A stretch of 14,770 bases of DNA. Source: an uncultured Clostridia bacterium (GTDB lineage Bacteria > Bacillota > Clostridia > Oscillospirales > Oscillospiraceae). Each line of letters opens with the position of its first letter. The stretch's first letter is position 1. The notes beneath the pieces were generated by a model, which saw nothing but the letters and a program-made list of their open reading frames with translations, had not been told where the DNA came from and made no database searches. The DNA lies in NCBI GenBank assembly GCA_945926565.1, contig CAMELY010000017.1, positions 1 through 14,770 on the forward strand. The letters are read 5' to 3'. Shown one piece after another: positions 1-6,303 of this stretch. The position numbers were made by a program, and so were the translations under genes.

Positions 1-1
1 C

Positions 2-235
2 ACGTTGAAGATCCTGCGGGCCTATGGCCAGCTGGAGTCCCAGCAGATCGCCGGGGAGAACATCACCGCCGCCATGAAGCGGGTGGAGGGCATGATGGAC
101 AAGGTGGTGGAGGGCTTTGAAAAGCAGCTGGACCAGCTGTTCCAGGGGGACACCATGGACATCACCGCCGACGTGGACGTGCTGGAGCAGATGCTGGCCC
201 GGGACGGCCTGACGGGGGAGCAGCTGCGGCTGTAA
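2..235 (+). CDS. XpaC-like protein (5-bromo-4-chloroindolyl phosphate hydrolysis family), C-terminal fragment
   Basis: The reading frame is already open at base 2 and runs 77 codons to TAA at 233-235, so this is the 3' end of a gene that begins outside the window. The visible tail starts TLKILRAYGQLESQQ, continues with GENITAAMKRVE, and ends MDITADVDVLEQMLARDGL. That pattern (a 'TLK-L-AY' helix, a charged helix, then 'MDI--D--VLEQMLA-DGL') is what I recall for the C-terminus of the XpaC family. Members often sit beside TelA-type toxic-anion-resistance genes; their biochemical role is poorly defined. A TTG at 5-7 could be read as a start but has no ribosome site visible and lies inside the family-like region, so I treat the gene as 5'-truncated by the window. 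Family assignment is from memory of the motif, hence moderate confidence. Confidence 0.6.
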   Translation, partial: TLKILRAYGQLESQQIAGENITAAMKRVEGMMDKVVEGFEKQLDQLFQGDTMDITADVDVLEQMLARDGLTGEQLRL

Positions 236-249
236 GCTCGTATCAAACA

Positions 250-269
250 GGCCGCTGGGGACAGCGGCC
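250..269. repeat. Small GC-rich palindrome
   Basis: GGCCGCTG at 250-257 and CAGCGGCC at 262-269 form a perfect 8-bp stem with a 4-base loop, right after the XpaC-like stop codon. No T-run follows directly, so on its own it is not a standard terminator. It may be a remnant of a dispersed palindromic repeat or an mRNA 3'-end stabilising hairpin. Confidence 0.45.
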
Positions 270-275
270 CCTACG

Positions 276-328
276 AAAAAACAACAACTGCGCGGGAATT
301 TCTCCTGCGCAGTTGTTATTTTTATATT
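276..328. terminator. Bidirectional terminator between XpaC-like gene and dfr
   Basis: AACAACTGCGC at 283-293 pairs perfectly with GCGCAGTTGTT at 307-317, extended inward by three more pairs (one G-T). An A-run (276-281) precedes it and a T-rich stretch (316-323) follows, so it can work as an intrinsic terminator on both strands. It sits at the junction of two convergent genes, and its right flank overlaps the dfr stop codon (322-324). Confidence 0.85.
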
Positions 329-798
329 CTTTTATACGTGGCGTAATGGAACATCAGGCCGTCCTCTTCCAGCGGCTCCGACTCCTCCGCCAGGGTCCAG
401 TTGGGGTCGGCGTCCAGATCGGGCAGCCAGCAGTCGGCGGGATAGGCTTTATGAATTTTGGTGATGTAGGCCGTGTCGCACTTGTCCAGCAGGGCCTTGT
501 ACACCGACGCGCCGCCGATGACGCAGGAATCCTCCGGGGCCTGGGCCAGCAGGCTGTCCAGGTCGGGGTACACCTCCGCACCCTCCGGGGCAAAGTCCGG
601 GTTCCGGGACAAAATCAGGTTCCGGCGGCCCTTTAAAGGCCGCCCGCCGGGGAAGGTGGCCATGGTCTTCCGCCCCAGGATCACCGGGTGGCCGGTGGTC
701 AGGGTCTTAAAGCGCTTTAGGTCCTGGGAGATGTAGACCAGCTGGTCGCCGCCCTTGCCCAGGGCCCAGTGTTCGTCAACTGCCGCAATGAGCTTCAT
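322..798 (-). CDS. dfrA: Dihydrofolate reductase
   Basis: 158 aa, the normal bacterial DHFR length. It reduces dihydrofolate to tetrahydrofolate with NADPH in the cytoplasm, regenerating the cofactor used up by the thymidylate synthase encoded just upstream. Visible motifs: N-terminal strand MKLIAAVDEHWALGK, substrate-side acidic residue D26 in QDLKRFK, the NADPH-binding HPVILGRKTMATFPGGRPL (about 41-59), and GGASVY in the C-terminal half. The M20-loop segment reads GGDQLVYISQD instead of the usual '-LPWHLPED', so the Trp22 equivalent is missing and the loop is about one residue shorter. ATG start at 796-798 is preceded by AAAGGAGG (complement of 809-816), which overlaps the thyA stop codon, so translation is probably coupled. 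Second gene of a thyA-dfr operon, ending at a bidirectional terminator. Confidence 0.95.
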   Translation of the reverse strand: MKLIAAVDEHWALGKGGDQLVYISQDLKRFKTLTTGHPVILGRKTMATFPGGRPLKGRRNLILSRNPDFAPEGAEVYPDLDSLLAQAPEDSCVIGGASVYKALLDKCDTAYITKIHKAYPADCWLPDLDADPNWTLAEESEPLEEDGLMFHYATYKRI

Positions 799-814
799 GT
801 TAAGTTGCCCTCCT

Positions 815-1648
815 TTACACCGCCACGGGGATCAGCTTGGGGTCCAGGGTGTGGGCCTGATAGCCCTCCAGCTTCACGCTGTCGGGGGTGAAGTCATAGA
901 AATCGGTGACAGAGGGGTCCAGGGTGAACTTGGGGGCGTCGAAGGGCTTGCGGGCGATCAGCTCCTCCACCACGGGGACGTGGCGGTCATAGATGTGGGC
1001 GTCGGCGATGACGTGGACCAGCTCCCCGGCCTGGAAGCCGGTGACCTGGGCGATCATGTGCAGCAGGGTGGCATACTGCATCACGTTCCAGCCGTTGGCG
1101 GTGAGCATGTCCTGGGAGCGCTGGTTCAAAATGGCGTTCAGGGTGTTGCCGGAGACGTTGAAGGTCATGGAATAGGCGCAGGGGTACAGGGCCATCTCGC
1201 TCAGGTCGTGGTGGTTATACATGATGGCCAGGATGCGGCGGGAGGCGGGGTCGTGTGTTAAGTCCCACAAAATTTTGTCCACCTGGTCCATGTCCCCCTG
1301 GGGATAGTGGTGCTTCACCCCCAGCTGATAGCCATAGGCCTTGCCGATGGAGCCGTTCTCGTCGGCCCAGGAATCCCACACGTGGCTGTGCAGGTCGTGG
1401 ATGTTGTTGGACTTCTTCTGCCAGATCCACAGCAGCTCGTCCACGGCGGACTTGAGATACTGCTTGCGCACGGTGAGCATGGGGAACTCCTCCCGCAGGT
1501 CATAGCGGTTCACCACGCCGAAGAGCTTGATGGTGTGGGCGGGGCTGCCGTCCTCCCAGCGGGGGCGGACCTCCCGGTCTGTGTCCCAAACGCCACGGCT
1601 TAAAATATCCTGACAGGTCTTGATAAACACCTGGTCTGCATAGCTCAT
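815..1648 (-). CDS. thyA: Thymidylate synthase (ThyA type)
   Basis: 277 aa. It converts dUMP to dTMP using methylenetetrahydrofolate and releases dihydrofolate, the substrate of the DHFR encoded 16 bp downstream. Visible: the phosphate-binding Arg pair R137-R138 (DPASRRILAI), catalytic Cys157 in ALYPCAYSM, QRSQD at 176-180, Asn188 in NGWNV, and the nucleotide-contacting HIY at 219-221 region (DAHIYDRH). Compared with the E. coli enzyme, the His after the catalytic Cys is Ala, and QRSCD reads QRSQD; similar variants occur, as I recall, in other Clostridia, so this looks like a lineage form and not a broken gene. ATG start at 1646-1648, preceded by GGAAGGAG about 8 bases upstream. A TGGACA/TATGAT promoter lies just upstream, so thyA is the first gene of the operon. 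Confidence 0.95.
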   Translation of the reverse strand: MSYADQVFIKTCQDILSRGVWDTDREVRPRWEDGSPAHTIKLFGVVNRYDLREEFPMLTVRKQYLKSAVDELLWIWQKKSNNIHDLHSHVWDSWADENGSIGKAYGYQLGVKHHYPQGDMDQVDKILWDLTHDPASRRILAIMYNHHDLSEMALYPCAYSMTFNVSGNTLNAILNQRSQDMLTANGWNVMQYATLLHMIAQVTGFQAGELVHVIADAHIYDRHVPVVEELIARKPFDAPKFTLDPSVTDFYDFTPDSVKLEGYQAHTLDPKLIPVAV

Positions 1649-1681
1649 GTAAAACGGCTCCTTCCAGCTTGAATATGTTCT

Positions 1682-1711
1682 ATCATAGCACAGGGCCGCC
1701 GATCCTGTCCA
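1682..1711 (-). promoter_or_regulatory. Promoter of thyA-dfr
   Basis: Read on the minus strand, -35 TGGACA (complement of 1706-1711) and -10 TATGAT (complement of 1682-1687) are separated by 18 bases, 5/6 matches to consensus each. It lies 33 bases upstream of the thyA ATG. Confidence 0.7.
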
Positions 1712-1722
1712 GAAAAAGCATC

Positions 1723-1751
1723 TGGTCTTTTCCCCGCCGGGATGTTATAAT
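1723..1751 (+). promoter_or_regulatory. Promoter of the HD-domain hydrolase gene
   Basis: A perfect TATAAT at 1746-1751, extended by TGT (1743-1745), with a weak -35 TGGTCT at 1723-1728 and a 17-base spacer. It faces the thyA promoter about 12 bp away, so the two initiation regions are divergent neighbours and could influence each other. Confidence 0.7.
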
Positions 1752-1789
1752 ACAAAACACGACGTCATATTCCGCCCACGGGCGCTTTT

Positions 1790-1794
1790 GGAGG
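1790..1794 (+). promoter_or_regulatory. Ribosome binding site fixing the HD hydrolase start
   Basis: GGAGG, 6 bases before ATG 1801. It favours this start over an in-frame ATG at 1669, which lies upstream of the predicted promoter. Confidence 0.8.
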
Positions 1795-1800
1795 TTTTTT

Positions 1801-2388
1801 ATGTCCAGCAAAGAGGAGTTTATCGAGATTTTTACCAGCTGCATCACCCGGGACGGGGCGGACAAGCTGCTGGACTTTTTGGAGCACAAGTGCGACTTTT
1901 TCACCGCTCCCGCCTCCGCCAGGTATCACGGGGCCTATGAGGGCGGCCTGTGCGACCACAGCCTGAACGTGTACCACTGTCTGGTGGACTATCTCCAGCG
2001 GGAGCGGGTGCAGGAGCTCTATGGCCTGGAGTACAGCGACGAGTCCATCGCCATCGTGGCCCTGCTCCACGACCTGTGCAAGATCGGCTGCTATAAAAAG
2101 GGCACCCGCAACGTGAAGGACGAGTCGGGCAAGTGGCAGACCGTGCCCAGCTATACCTTTGACGACCCCCTGCCCTATGGCCACGGGGAGAAGAGCGTGT
2201 ACATCGCCAACGGCTATATCCGTCTCACCCGGGAGGAGGCCATGGCCATCCGCTGGCACATGGGCTTCTCCGGCCCGGAGGACAACCGCACCGTGGGCCA
2301 GGCCCTCCAGCGCTATCCCCTGGCCTTCGCCCTGGCCACGGCGGACATGGAGGCGTCCTACTTCCTGGAGAACGAGGACCGGCTGTAA
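1801..2388 (+). CDS. HD-domain phosphohydrolase
   Basis: 195 aa from ATG 1801. The metal-binding set of the HD superfamily can be read in order: H53 (GLCDHSLNVY), H90-D91 (LLHDLCKIG), H128 (YGHGEKS), H153 (IRWHMG), D182 (TADMEAS). These residues hold a divalent metal pair or single metal for phosphate ester hydrolysis. The 'RYHGAYEGGLCDHSLNVYHCL' style of N-terminal helix resembles the HD domain of YhaM-type exoribonucleases and of small stand-alone Firmicutes hydrolases; there is no OB-fold domain here, so a complete YhaM is excluded. Substrate is unknown; a nucleotide or short RNA is a guess from family and neighbours (thyA-dfr, recQ, Nudix). Monocistronic: own promoter upstream and a strong terminator downstream. 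No signal peptide or membrane segment, so cytoplasmic. Confidence 0.88.
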   Translation: MSSKEEFIEIFTSCITRDGADKLLDFLEHKCDFFTAPASARYHGAYEGGLCDHSLNVYHCLVDYLQRERVQELYGLEYSDESIAIVALLHDLCKIGCYKKGTRNVKDESGKWQTVPSYTFDDPLPYGHGEKSVYIANGYIRLTREEAMAIRWHMGFSGPEDNRTVGQALQRYPLAFALATADMEASYFLENEDRL

Positions 2389-2425
2389 ACGCAATACAGA
2401 CAGCAATATCAGAACAGAATAATAC

Positions 2426-2467
2426 AAAAAACAGGCCCTTCCGGCAAGCAGCGGAAGGGCCTGTTTT
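2426..2467 (+). terminator. Intrinsic terminator after the HD hydrolase gene
   Basis: A perfect 16-bp stem: AAAACAGGCCCTTCCG at 2428-2443 with its reverse complement at 2452-2467, 8-base loop, ending in TTTT. The A-run at the left foot would also allow function on the minus strand. It isolates the upstream gene from recQ. Confidence 0.9.
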
Positions 2468-2496
2468 GACGACGGGAAGAAAAGCTAGAAAATATG

Positions 2497-2525
2497 TTCC
2501 AATCGGGAAACAAATGTGCTATACT
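2497..2525 (+). promoter_or_regulatory. Probable promoter of recQ-Nudix
   Basis: Extended -10 TGC followed by TATACT (2520-2525). The -35 at 17 bp spacing (TTCCAA, 2497-2502) is poor, so the extended -10 carries the call. A small hairpin (CCCGCC 2542-2547 with GGCGGG 2551-2556) in the leader overlaps the start of the G-rich ribosome site. Confidence 0.55.
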
Positions 2526-2570
2526 ATAAGAAAGTCATGATCCCGCCCGCGGCGGGGGAGAGGGGCGTCT

Positions 2571-4412
2571 ATGGACGGCAAGCATCAGGTTTTACAGGAA
2601 TACTTCGGCTATGACGCCTTTCGCCCCGGGCAGGGGGAACTGATCGACGCCCTGCTGGCGGGGCGGGACGCCTTTGGGGTGATGCCCACCGGGGGCGGCA
2701 AGAGCCTTTGCTATCAGGTGCCCGCCCTGCTGCTGCCGGGGGTGACGGTGGTGGTGTCCCCCCTGATCTCTCTGATGCAGGACCAGGTGACCGCCCTGAA
2801 AAAGGCGGGGGTGGCGGCGGCCTATTTAAACAGCGCCCTCACCCAGGCACAGATCGACCAGGTGTGCCGCCGTCTGCTGGCAGGGGAGTACCGCCTGCTG
2901 TATGTGGCCCCGGAGCGGCTGCTGGCGGACCGGTTCCTGGCCGTGGTCCAGCGGCTGGACATCGCCATGGTGGCGGTGGACGAGGCCCACTGCATCTCCC
3001 AGTGGGGCCAGGACTTCCGGCCCAGCTATCTGGAGATTCAGGACTTTCTCGCCTCCCTCCCCCGCCGGCCGGTGGTCACCGCCTTTACCGCCACCGCCAC
3101 CCAGGCAGTGCGGCAGGATATTGTCCGCTCCCTGGGGCTGCGCAATCCCCAGACCTTTGTCACCGGCTTCGACCGGCCCAACCTCTATTTTGAGGTGCAG
3201 CAGCCCTCCAACCGGAACCAGGCGGTGCTGGACACCCTGGCCCGATTTCCCGGCCGTTCCGGCATCATCTACTGTCTGACCCGGAAGAACGTGGAGTCCC
3301 TGTGTGAGCTGCTCCAGGAGAAGGGCTTTTTCGCCACCCGGTATCACGCCGGGCTGGATCCCCAGGAGCGGCAGGAGAACCAGGAGGACTTTCTCTACGA
3401 CCAGAAGCAGATTATGGTGGCCACCAACGCCTTCGGCATGGGCATCGACAAGTCCAACGTCAGCTTTGTCATCCACTGCGGCATGCCGGGCAACCCGGAG
3501 AGCTACTACCAGGAGGCGGGCCGGGCAGGCCGGGACGGCGGCCCCGCCCAGTGCATTCTGCTGTTTCAGCAGAAGGACATTGCCACCAACCGCTATTTTA
3601 TCGAGCACAGCGAGGGGGATGACCCCGCCCTGACCCCGGAGCAGGCGGAGGCGCTGCGCAAGCAGTCGCTCCACCGGCTGCGGCAGATGAGCAGCTACTG
3701 CACCGCTCCCGGCTGCCTGCGCAAAAAGCTGCTGGGCTATTTCGGGGAGCAGGCTCCCGACCGCTGCGGCAACTGCTCCAACTGCCTCAGCGGCCAGCCT
3801 CCGGAGGACGCCACCGCCCTGGGCAGGCAGTTTATCCTCTGCATCGCCCTGCTGGCCCGGGAGAACCGGGCCTTTGGGGCGGAGGCAATCATCAAGATTC
3901 TCCGGGGCGTGGACGACCCGGCCCTGGAGTGGCTCCGGCCCCGGCGGCTGGACTGCTTCGGCAGCCTGTCCGCCCAGCCGGCGAAAAAGCTGCGGCAGGT
4001 GTCCGCCGCCCTGATCGACCAAGGCTACGTCCGGCAGACGGAGGGTCAGTGGCCGGTGCTGGAGCTCACCGAGCAAGCCCCCGGCCTGGTGACCAAGTCC
4101 GACCACCTTTGGATCAAGCCCCTGCCCGACCGGAGGAAGGCCCGAGCCGCCCTCCCGAGAGGCGAGGCGGACGGCGCACTGCTGGTCAAGCTGAAAGAGG
4201 TGCGCAGCGCCCTGGCCCGGCAGGCGGGTGTGCCCGCTTTTATGATTTTCTCCGACGCCACCCTGCAGGACATGTGCCGGCTGGTACCCCGCACCCGTGA
4301 AGAGTTCCTGGAGGTCAAGGGGGTAGGCAATGTGAAGGCCCAGCGATACGGCAAGGCTTTTCTGGCGGTACTCTCCCAGTGGGAGGGGCCGGAGCAGGCG
4401 GAAGGAAGATGA
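2571..4412 (+). CDS. recQ: ATP-dependent DNA helicase RecQ
   Basis: 613 aa, typical for bacterial RecQ. It is a 3'-5' superfamily 2 helicase acting on recombination intermediates and stalled forks. Domains in order: helicase lobe 1 with Walker A MPTGGGKS (38-45), DEAH at 137-140 followed by the RecQ signature CISQWGQDFRP, motif III TAFTATAT; lobe 2 with YHAGLDPQERQ and the motif VI QEAGRAGRDG; the RecQ-C zinc site C382, C399, C402, C405, the same spacing as E. coli RecQ (380/397/400/403); a winged-helix region; and a C-terminal HRDC domain (about 540-605, FMIFSDATLQDMCRLVP, then EEFLEVKGVG). Start ATG 2571 follows a very G-rich site (2554-2565). The zinc-site Cys are all present, so it should be active. 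A Nudix gene begins 4 bp after its stop. Confidence 0.97.
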   Translation: MDGKHQVLQEYFGYDAFRPGQGELIDALLAGRDAFGVMPTGGGKSLCYQVPALLLPGVTVVVSPLISLMQDQVTALKKAGVAAAYLNSALTQAQIDQVCRRLLAGEYRLLYVAPERLLADRFLAVVQRLDIAMVAVDEAHCISQWGQDFRPSYLEIQDFLASLPRRPVVTAFTATATQAVRQDIVRSLGLRNPQTFVTGFDRPNLYFEVQQPSNRNQAVLDTLARFPGRSGIIYCLTRKNVESLCELLQEKGFFATRYHAGLDPQERQENQEDFLYDQKQIMVATNAFGMGIDKSNVSFVIHCGMPGNPESYYQEAGRAGRDGGPAQCILLFQQKDIATNRYFIEHSEGDDPALTPEQAEALRKQSLHRLRQMSSYCTAPGCLRKKLLGYFGEQAPDRCGNCSNCLSGQPPEDATALGRQFILCIALLARENRAFGAEAIIKILRGVDDPALEWLRPRRLDCFGSLSAQPAKKLRQVSAALIDQGYVRQTEGQWPVLELTEQAPGLVTKSDHLWIKPLPDRRKARAALPRGEADGALLVKLKEVRSALARQAGVPAFMIFSDATLQDMCRLVPRTREEFLEVKGVGNVKAQRYGKAFLAVLSQWEGPEQAEGR

Positions 4413-4416
4413 TACC

Positions 4417-4929
4417 ATGAAAAATACCACTCTCTGCTACATCCAGCGGGGCGATCAGTACCTGATGCTCCACCGGATCAAAAAGAAAAACGACCTGAAT
4501 CAGGACAAGTGGATCGGCGTGGGCGGCAAGTGTGAGGAGGACGAGAGCCCGGAGGAGTGTCTGCTCCGGGAGTGCCGGGAGGAGACCGGTCTCACCCTCA
4601 CCCGCTGGCGCTACCGGGGCCTGGTCACCTTTGTCTCCGACCGGTGGGAGGGGGAGTATATGCACCTGTACACCGCCGACCGGTTTTCCGGGGAGATTGG
4701 CCCCTGCAACGAGGGAGTGCTGGAGTGGCTGGACAAAAAGGCCCTCCGCTCCCTCCAGCTGTGGGTGGGCGACCACATCTTTCTCGATCTGCTGGAGGCG
4801 GAGGCCCCCTTCTTCTCCCTCAAGCTGGTCTATGAGGGGGACAGGCTGACTCAGGCGGCGCTGAACGGGCAGTCGATTGCGTTGCCCTACGGCGGTTTGG
4901 ACACACTCAGCGTCTTATCTGAACTGTGA
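4417..4929 (+). CDS. Nudix hydrolase (MutT-like)
   Basis: 170 aa. A complete Nudix box spans G37 to L59: G-x5-E43-x7-R51-E52-x2-E55-E56-x-G58-L59, the metal-binding catalytic helix that cleaves nucleoside-diphosphate-linked substrates. N-terminal KNTTLCYIQRGDQYLMLHR and the KWIGVGGKCE strand resemble the 8-oxo-dGTP diphosphatase/MutT group; a C-terminal extension of about 60 residues follows the core. MutT-like pool sanitation fits the coupling to recQ, but substrate cannot be read from sequence. The ribosome site GAAGGAAG (4401-4408) lies inside the recQ 3' end and the ATG starts 4 bp after the recQ stop, so the two genes are almost certainly cotranscribed. No clear terminator follows; only a weak 8-bp inverted repeat (4961-4968 / 4990-4997). 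Confidence 0.93.
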   Translation: MKNTTLCYIQRGDQYLMLHRIKKKNDLNQDKWIGVGGKCEEDESPEECLLRECREETGLTLTRWRYRGLVTFVSDRWEGEYMHLYTADRFSGEIGPCNEGVLEWLDKKALRSLQLWVGDHIFLDLLEAEAPFFSLKLVYEGDRLTQAALNGQSIALPYGGLDTLSVLSEL

Positions 4930-5021
4930 GCATCGAAATGACAGAATGGGACGACCGAAACCTGGAAATGCTGACTTACAAGCCCTAATTTTCCAGGGCG
5001 GTACGTCCATCCCATCATCAG

Positions 5022-5030
5022 AAAGAGGTG
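5022..5030 (+). promoter_or_regulatory. Ribosome binding site fixing the M20 amidohydrolase start
   Basis: AAAGAGGTG, 5 bases before ATG 5036. The frame is open further upstream (to 4877, inside the Nudix gene), but only this ATG has a ribosome site and begins at the family's normal N-terminus. Confidence 0.75.
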
Positions 5031-5035
5031 TCTTT

Positions 5036-6229
5036 ATGAACGAACTGTTGGAATCTGCCCGCAAGCTGGCCGGTGAGATTGCCGGCATCCGTCACGACCT
5101 GCACAGCCACCCGGAGGTGGGCCCCAGGCTGCCCTGGACGAAAGCCTATGTCATGGACAAGCTGAAGTCCTTCGGCTATCAGCCGGAGGAGCTGGGTGAG
5201 AGCGGAGGCATTGTGGCCACCATCCGGAACGGAACCTCGGACAAGGTCTTTCTGCTCCGGGCAGACATGGACGCTCTGGCCATTCAGGAAAAATCCGCCC
5301 TCCCCTTCGCCTCCCAGAACGGCAGCATGCACGCCTGCGGCCACGACATGCACGCCTCCATGCTGCTGGGGGCGGCCAAGCTGCTGATGGAGCACCGGGA
5401 AGAGATCGACGGCACGGTGAAGCTGGTGTTCCAGCCAGACGAGGAGGGCTTCACCGGCGCCAAGGCCATGCTGGCGGCGGGGGTACTCCACAATCCCGAG
5501 GTGAACGCCGCCATGGCCCTGCATGTGAACTCCGGCACCCCCTCCGGGCTGGTGCTGTGCGGCAAGGGCGTCTGCATGGCGGGCTGCACCCTGTTCCGGA
5601 TCACCGTCAAGGGTACCGGCTGCCACGGAGCCATGCCGGAGACCGGCGTGGATCCCATCAACATCGCCGCCCACATCTATCTGGCCCTCCAGGAAATCCC
5701 CTCCCGGGAGATCGAGGCCCGGCAGCCGGCTGTGGTGACCATCGGCAAGTTCCAGGGGGGCGAGGCTCCCAACATCATCCCCCAGCAGGTGGTGCTGGAG
5801 GGCACCATCCGCACCATGGACCGAGACCTCTCCGCCCACATCATGGACCGGATCCGTGAGATCTCGGTGGGCACCGCCCGGCTGTTCCGGGGAGACGCGG
5901 AGGTTGTGGAAATCGCCTCCGCCCCGCCTCTGAACAACGACGGAGACCTGGTGGAGGAGCTGGCGGGCTACAGCCGGGAGATCTGCGGCGACCGCCAGGT
6001 GGTGGTCTTCTCCCAGGGGGGCATGGGGTCGGAGGATTTCGCCTCTTACACCTATGAGATTCCCTGCGGCTACCTGCTGCTGGGGGCCGGAACCGCCCAG
6101 GAAAATCCCGCCTTCGGCAAGCCCATGCACAACGAATGCGTGGTCTTCAACGAGGAGGTGCTGCCCCTGGGAGCGGCGCTCTACGCCTGGTGCGCCATCC
6201 GCTGGCTCAAGGGCCAGAGCGGCAAATAA
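5036..6229 (+). CDS. M20D family amidohydrolase (N-acyl-amino-acid / hippurate hydrolase type)
   Basis: 397 aa, cytoplasmic, normal length for the M20D group (HipO, YxeP, ILR1-like). These cleave the amide bond of N-acyl amino acids or related conjugates using two metal ions. Visible: IRHDLHSHPEVG (18-29), LLRADMDAL (74-81), metal and catalytic residues C101-G-H103-D104 (HACGHDMHASML), Q133-P-D-E136-E137 (base/metal site), H163 (ALHVNSG), the dimerisation-domain motif GTGCHGAMPETGVDP, GGMGSEDFASY (328-338), and the last metal ligand H365 (PMHNECVVF). All expected ligands are present. Possible substrates include N-acetyl-diaminopimelate, N-acetyl-cysteine or acyl-glutamine compounds; I cannot choose. 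The gene follows the Nudix gene by 106 bp, with no convincing promoter of its own, and ends at a bidirectional terminator. Confidence 0.93.
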   Translation: MNELLESARKLAGEIAGIRHDLHSHPEVGPRLPWTKAYVMDKLKSFGYQPEELGESGGIVATIRNGTSDKVFLLRADMDALAIQEKSALPFASQNGSMHACGHDMHASMLLGAAKLLMEHREEIDGTVKLVFQPDEEGFTGAKAMLAAGVLHNPEVNAAMALHVNSGTPSGLVLCGKGVCMAGCTLFRITVKGTGCHGAMPETGVDPINIAAHIYLALQEIPSREIEARQPAVVTIGKFQGGEAPNIIPQQVVLEGTIRTMDRDLSAHIMDRIREISVGTARLFRGDAEVVEIASAPPLNNDGDLVEELAGYSREICGDRQVVVFSQGGMGSEDFASYTYEIPCGYLLLGAGTAQENPAFGKPMHNECVVFNEEVLPLGAALYAWCAIRWLKGQSGK

Positions 6230-6251
6230 GAGAATCTGCCTGTAAGATCAG

Positions 6252-6300
6252 AAATCCCCGCAGAGGGAGGAAGGTATCCTCTCCCCTGCGGGGATTTTCT
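6252..6300. terminator. Bidirectional terminator between the M20 gene and the transglutaminase gene
   Basis: AAATCCCCGCAG (6252-6263) pairs with CTGCGGGGATTT (6286-6297), with a further GGGAG/CTCCC inner stem. TTTT follows on the plus strand, and AAA before the stem gives a short U-tract on the minus strand. The transglutaminase stop codon is only a few bases to the right (6304-6306), so it serves two convergent genes. Confidence 0.88.
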
Positions 6301-6303
6301 CTG

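Noticed and set aside
2826..4430. A 534-codon minus-strand open frame antisense to recQ
   Set aside because: RecQ motifs are complete on the plus strand; the antisense product shows no domain and no start signal.
4961..4997. Inverted repeat CCTGGAAA / TTTCCAGG between the Nudix and M20 genes
   Set aside because: Only 8 bp, 21-base loop and no T-run, so I do not call it a terminator or an operator.
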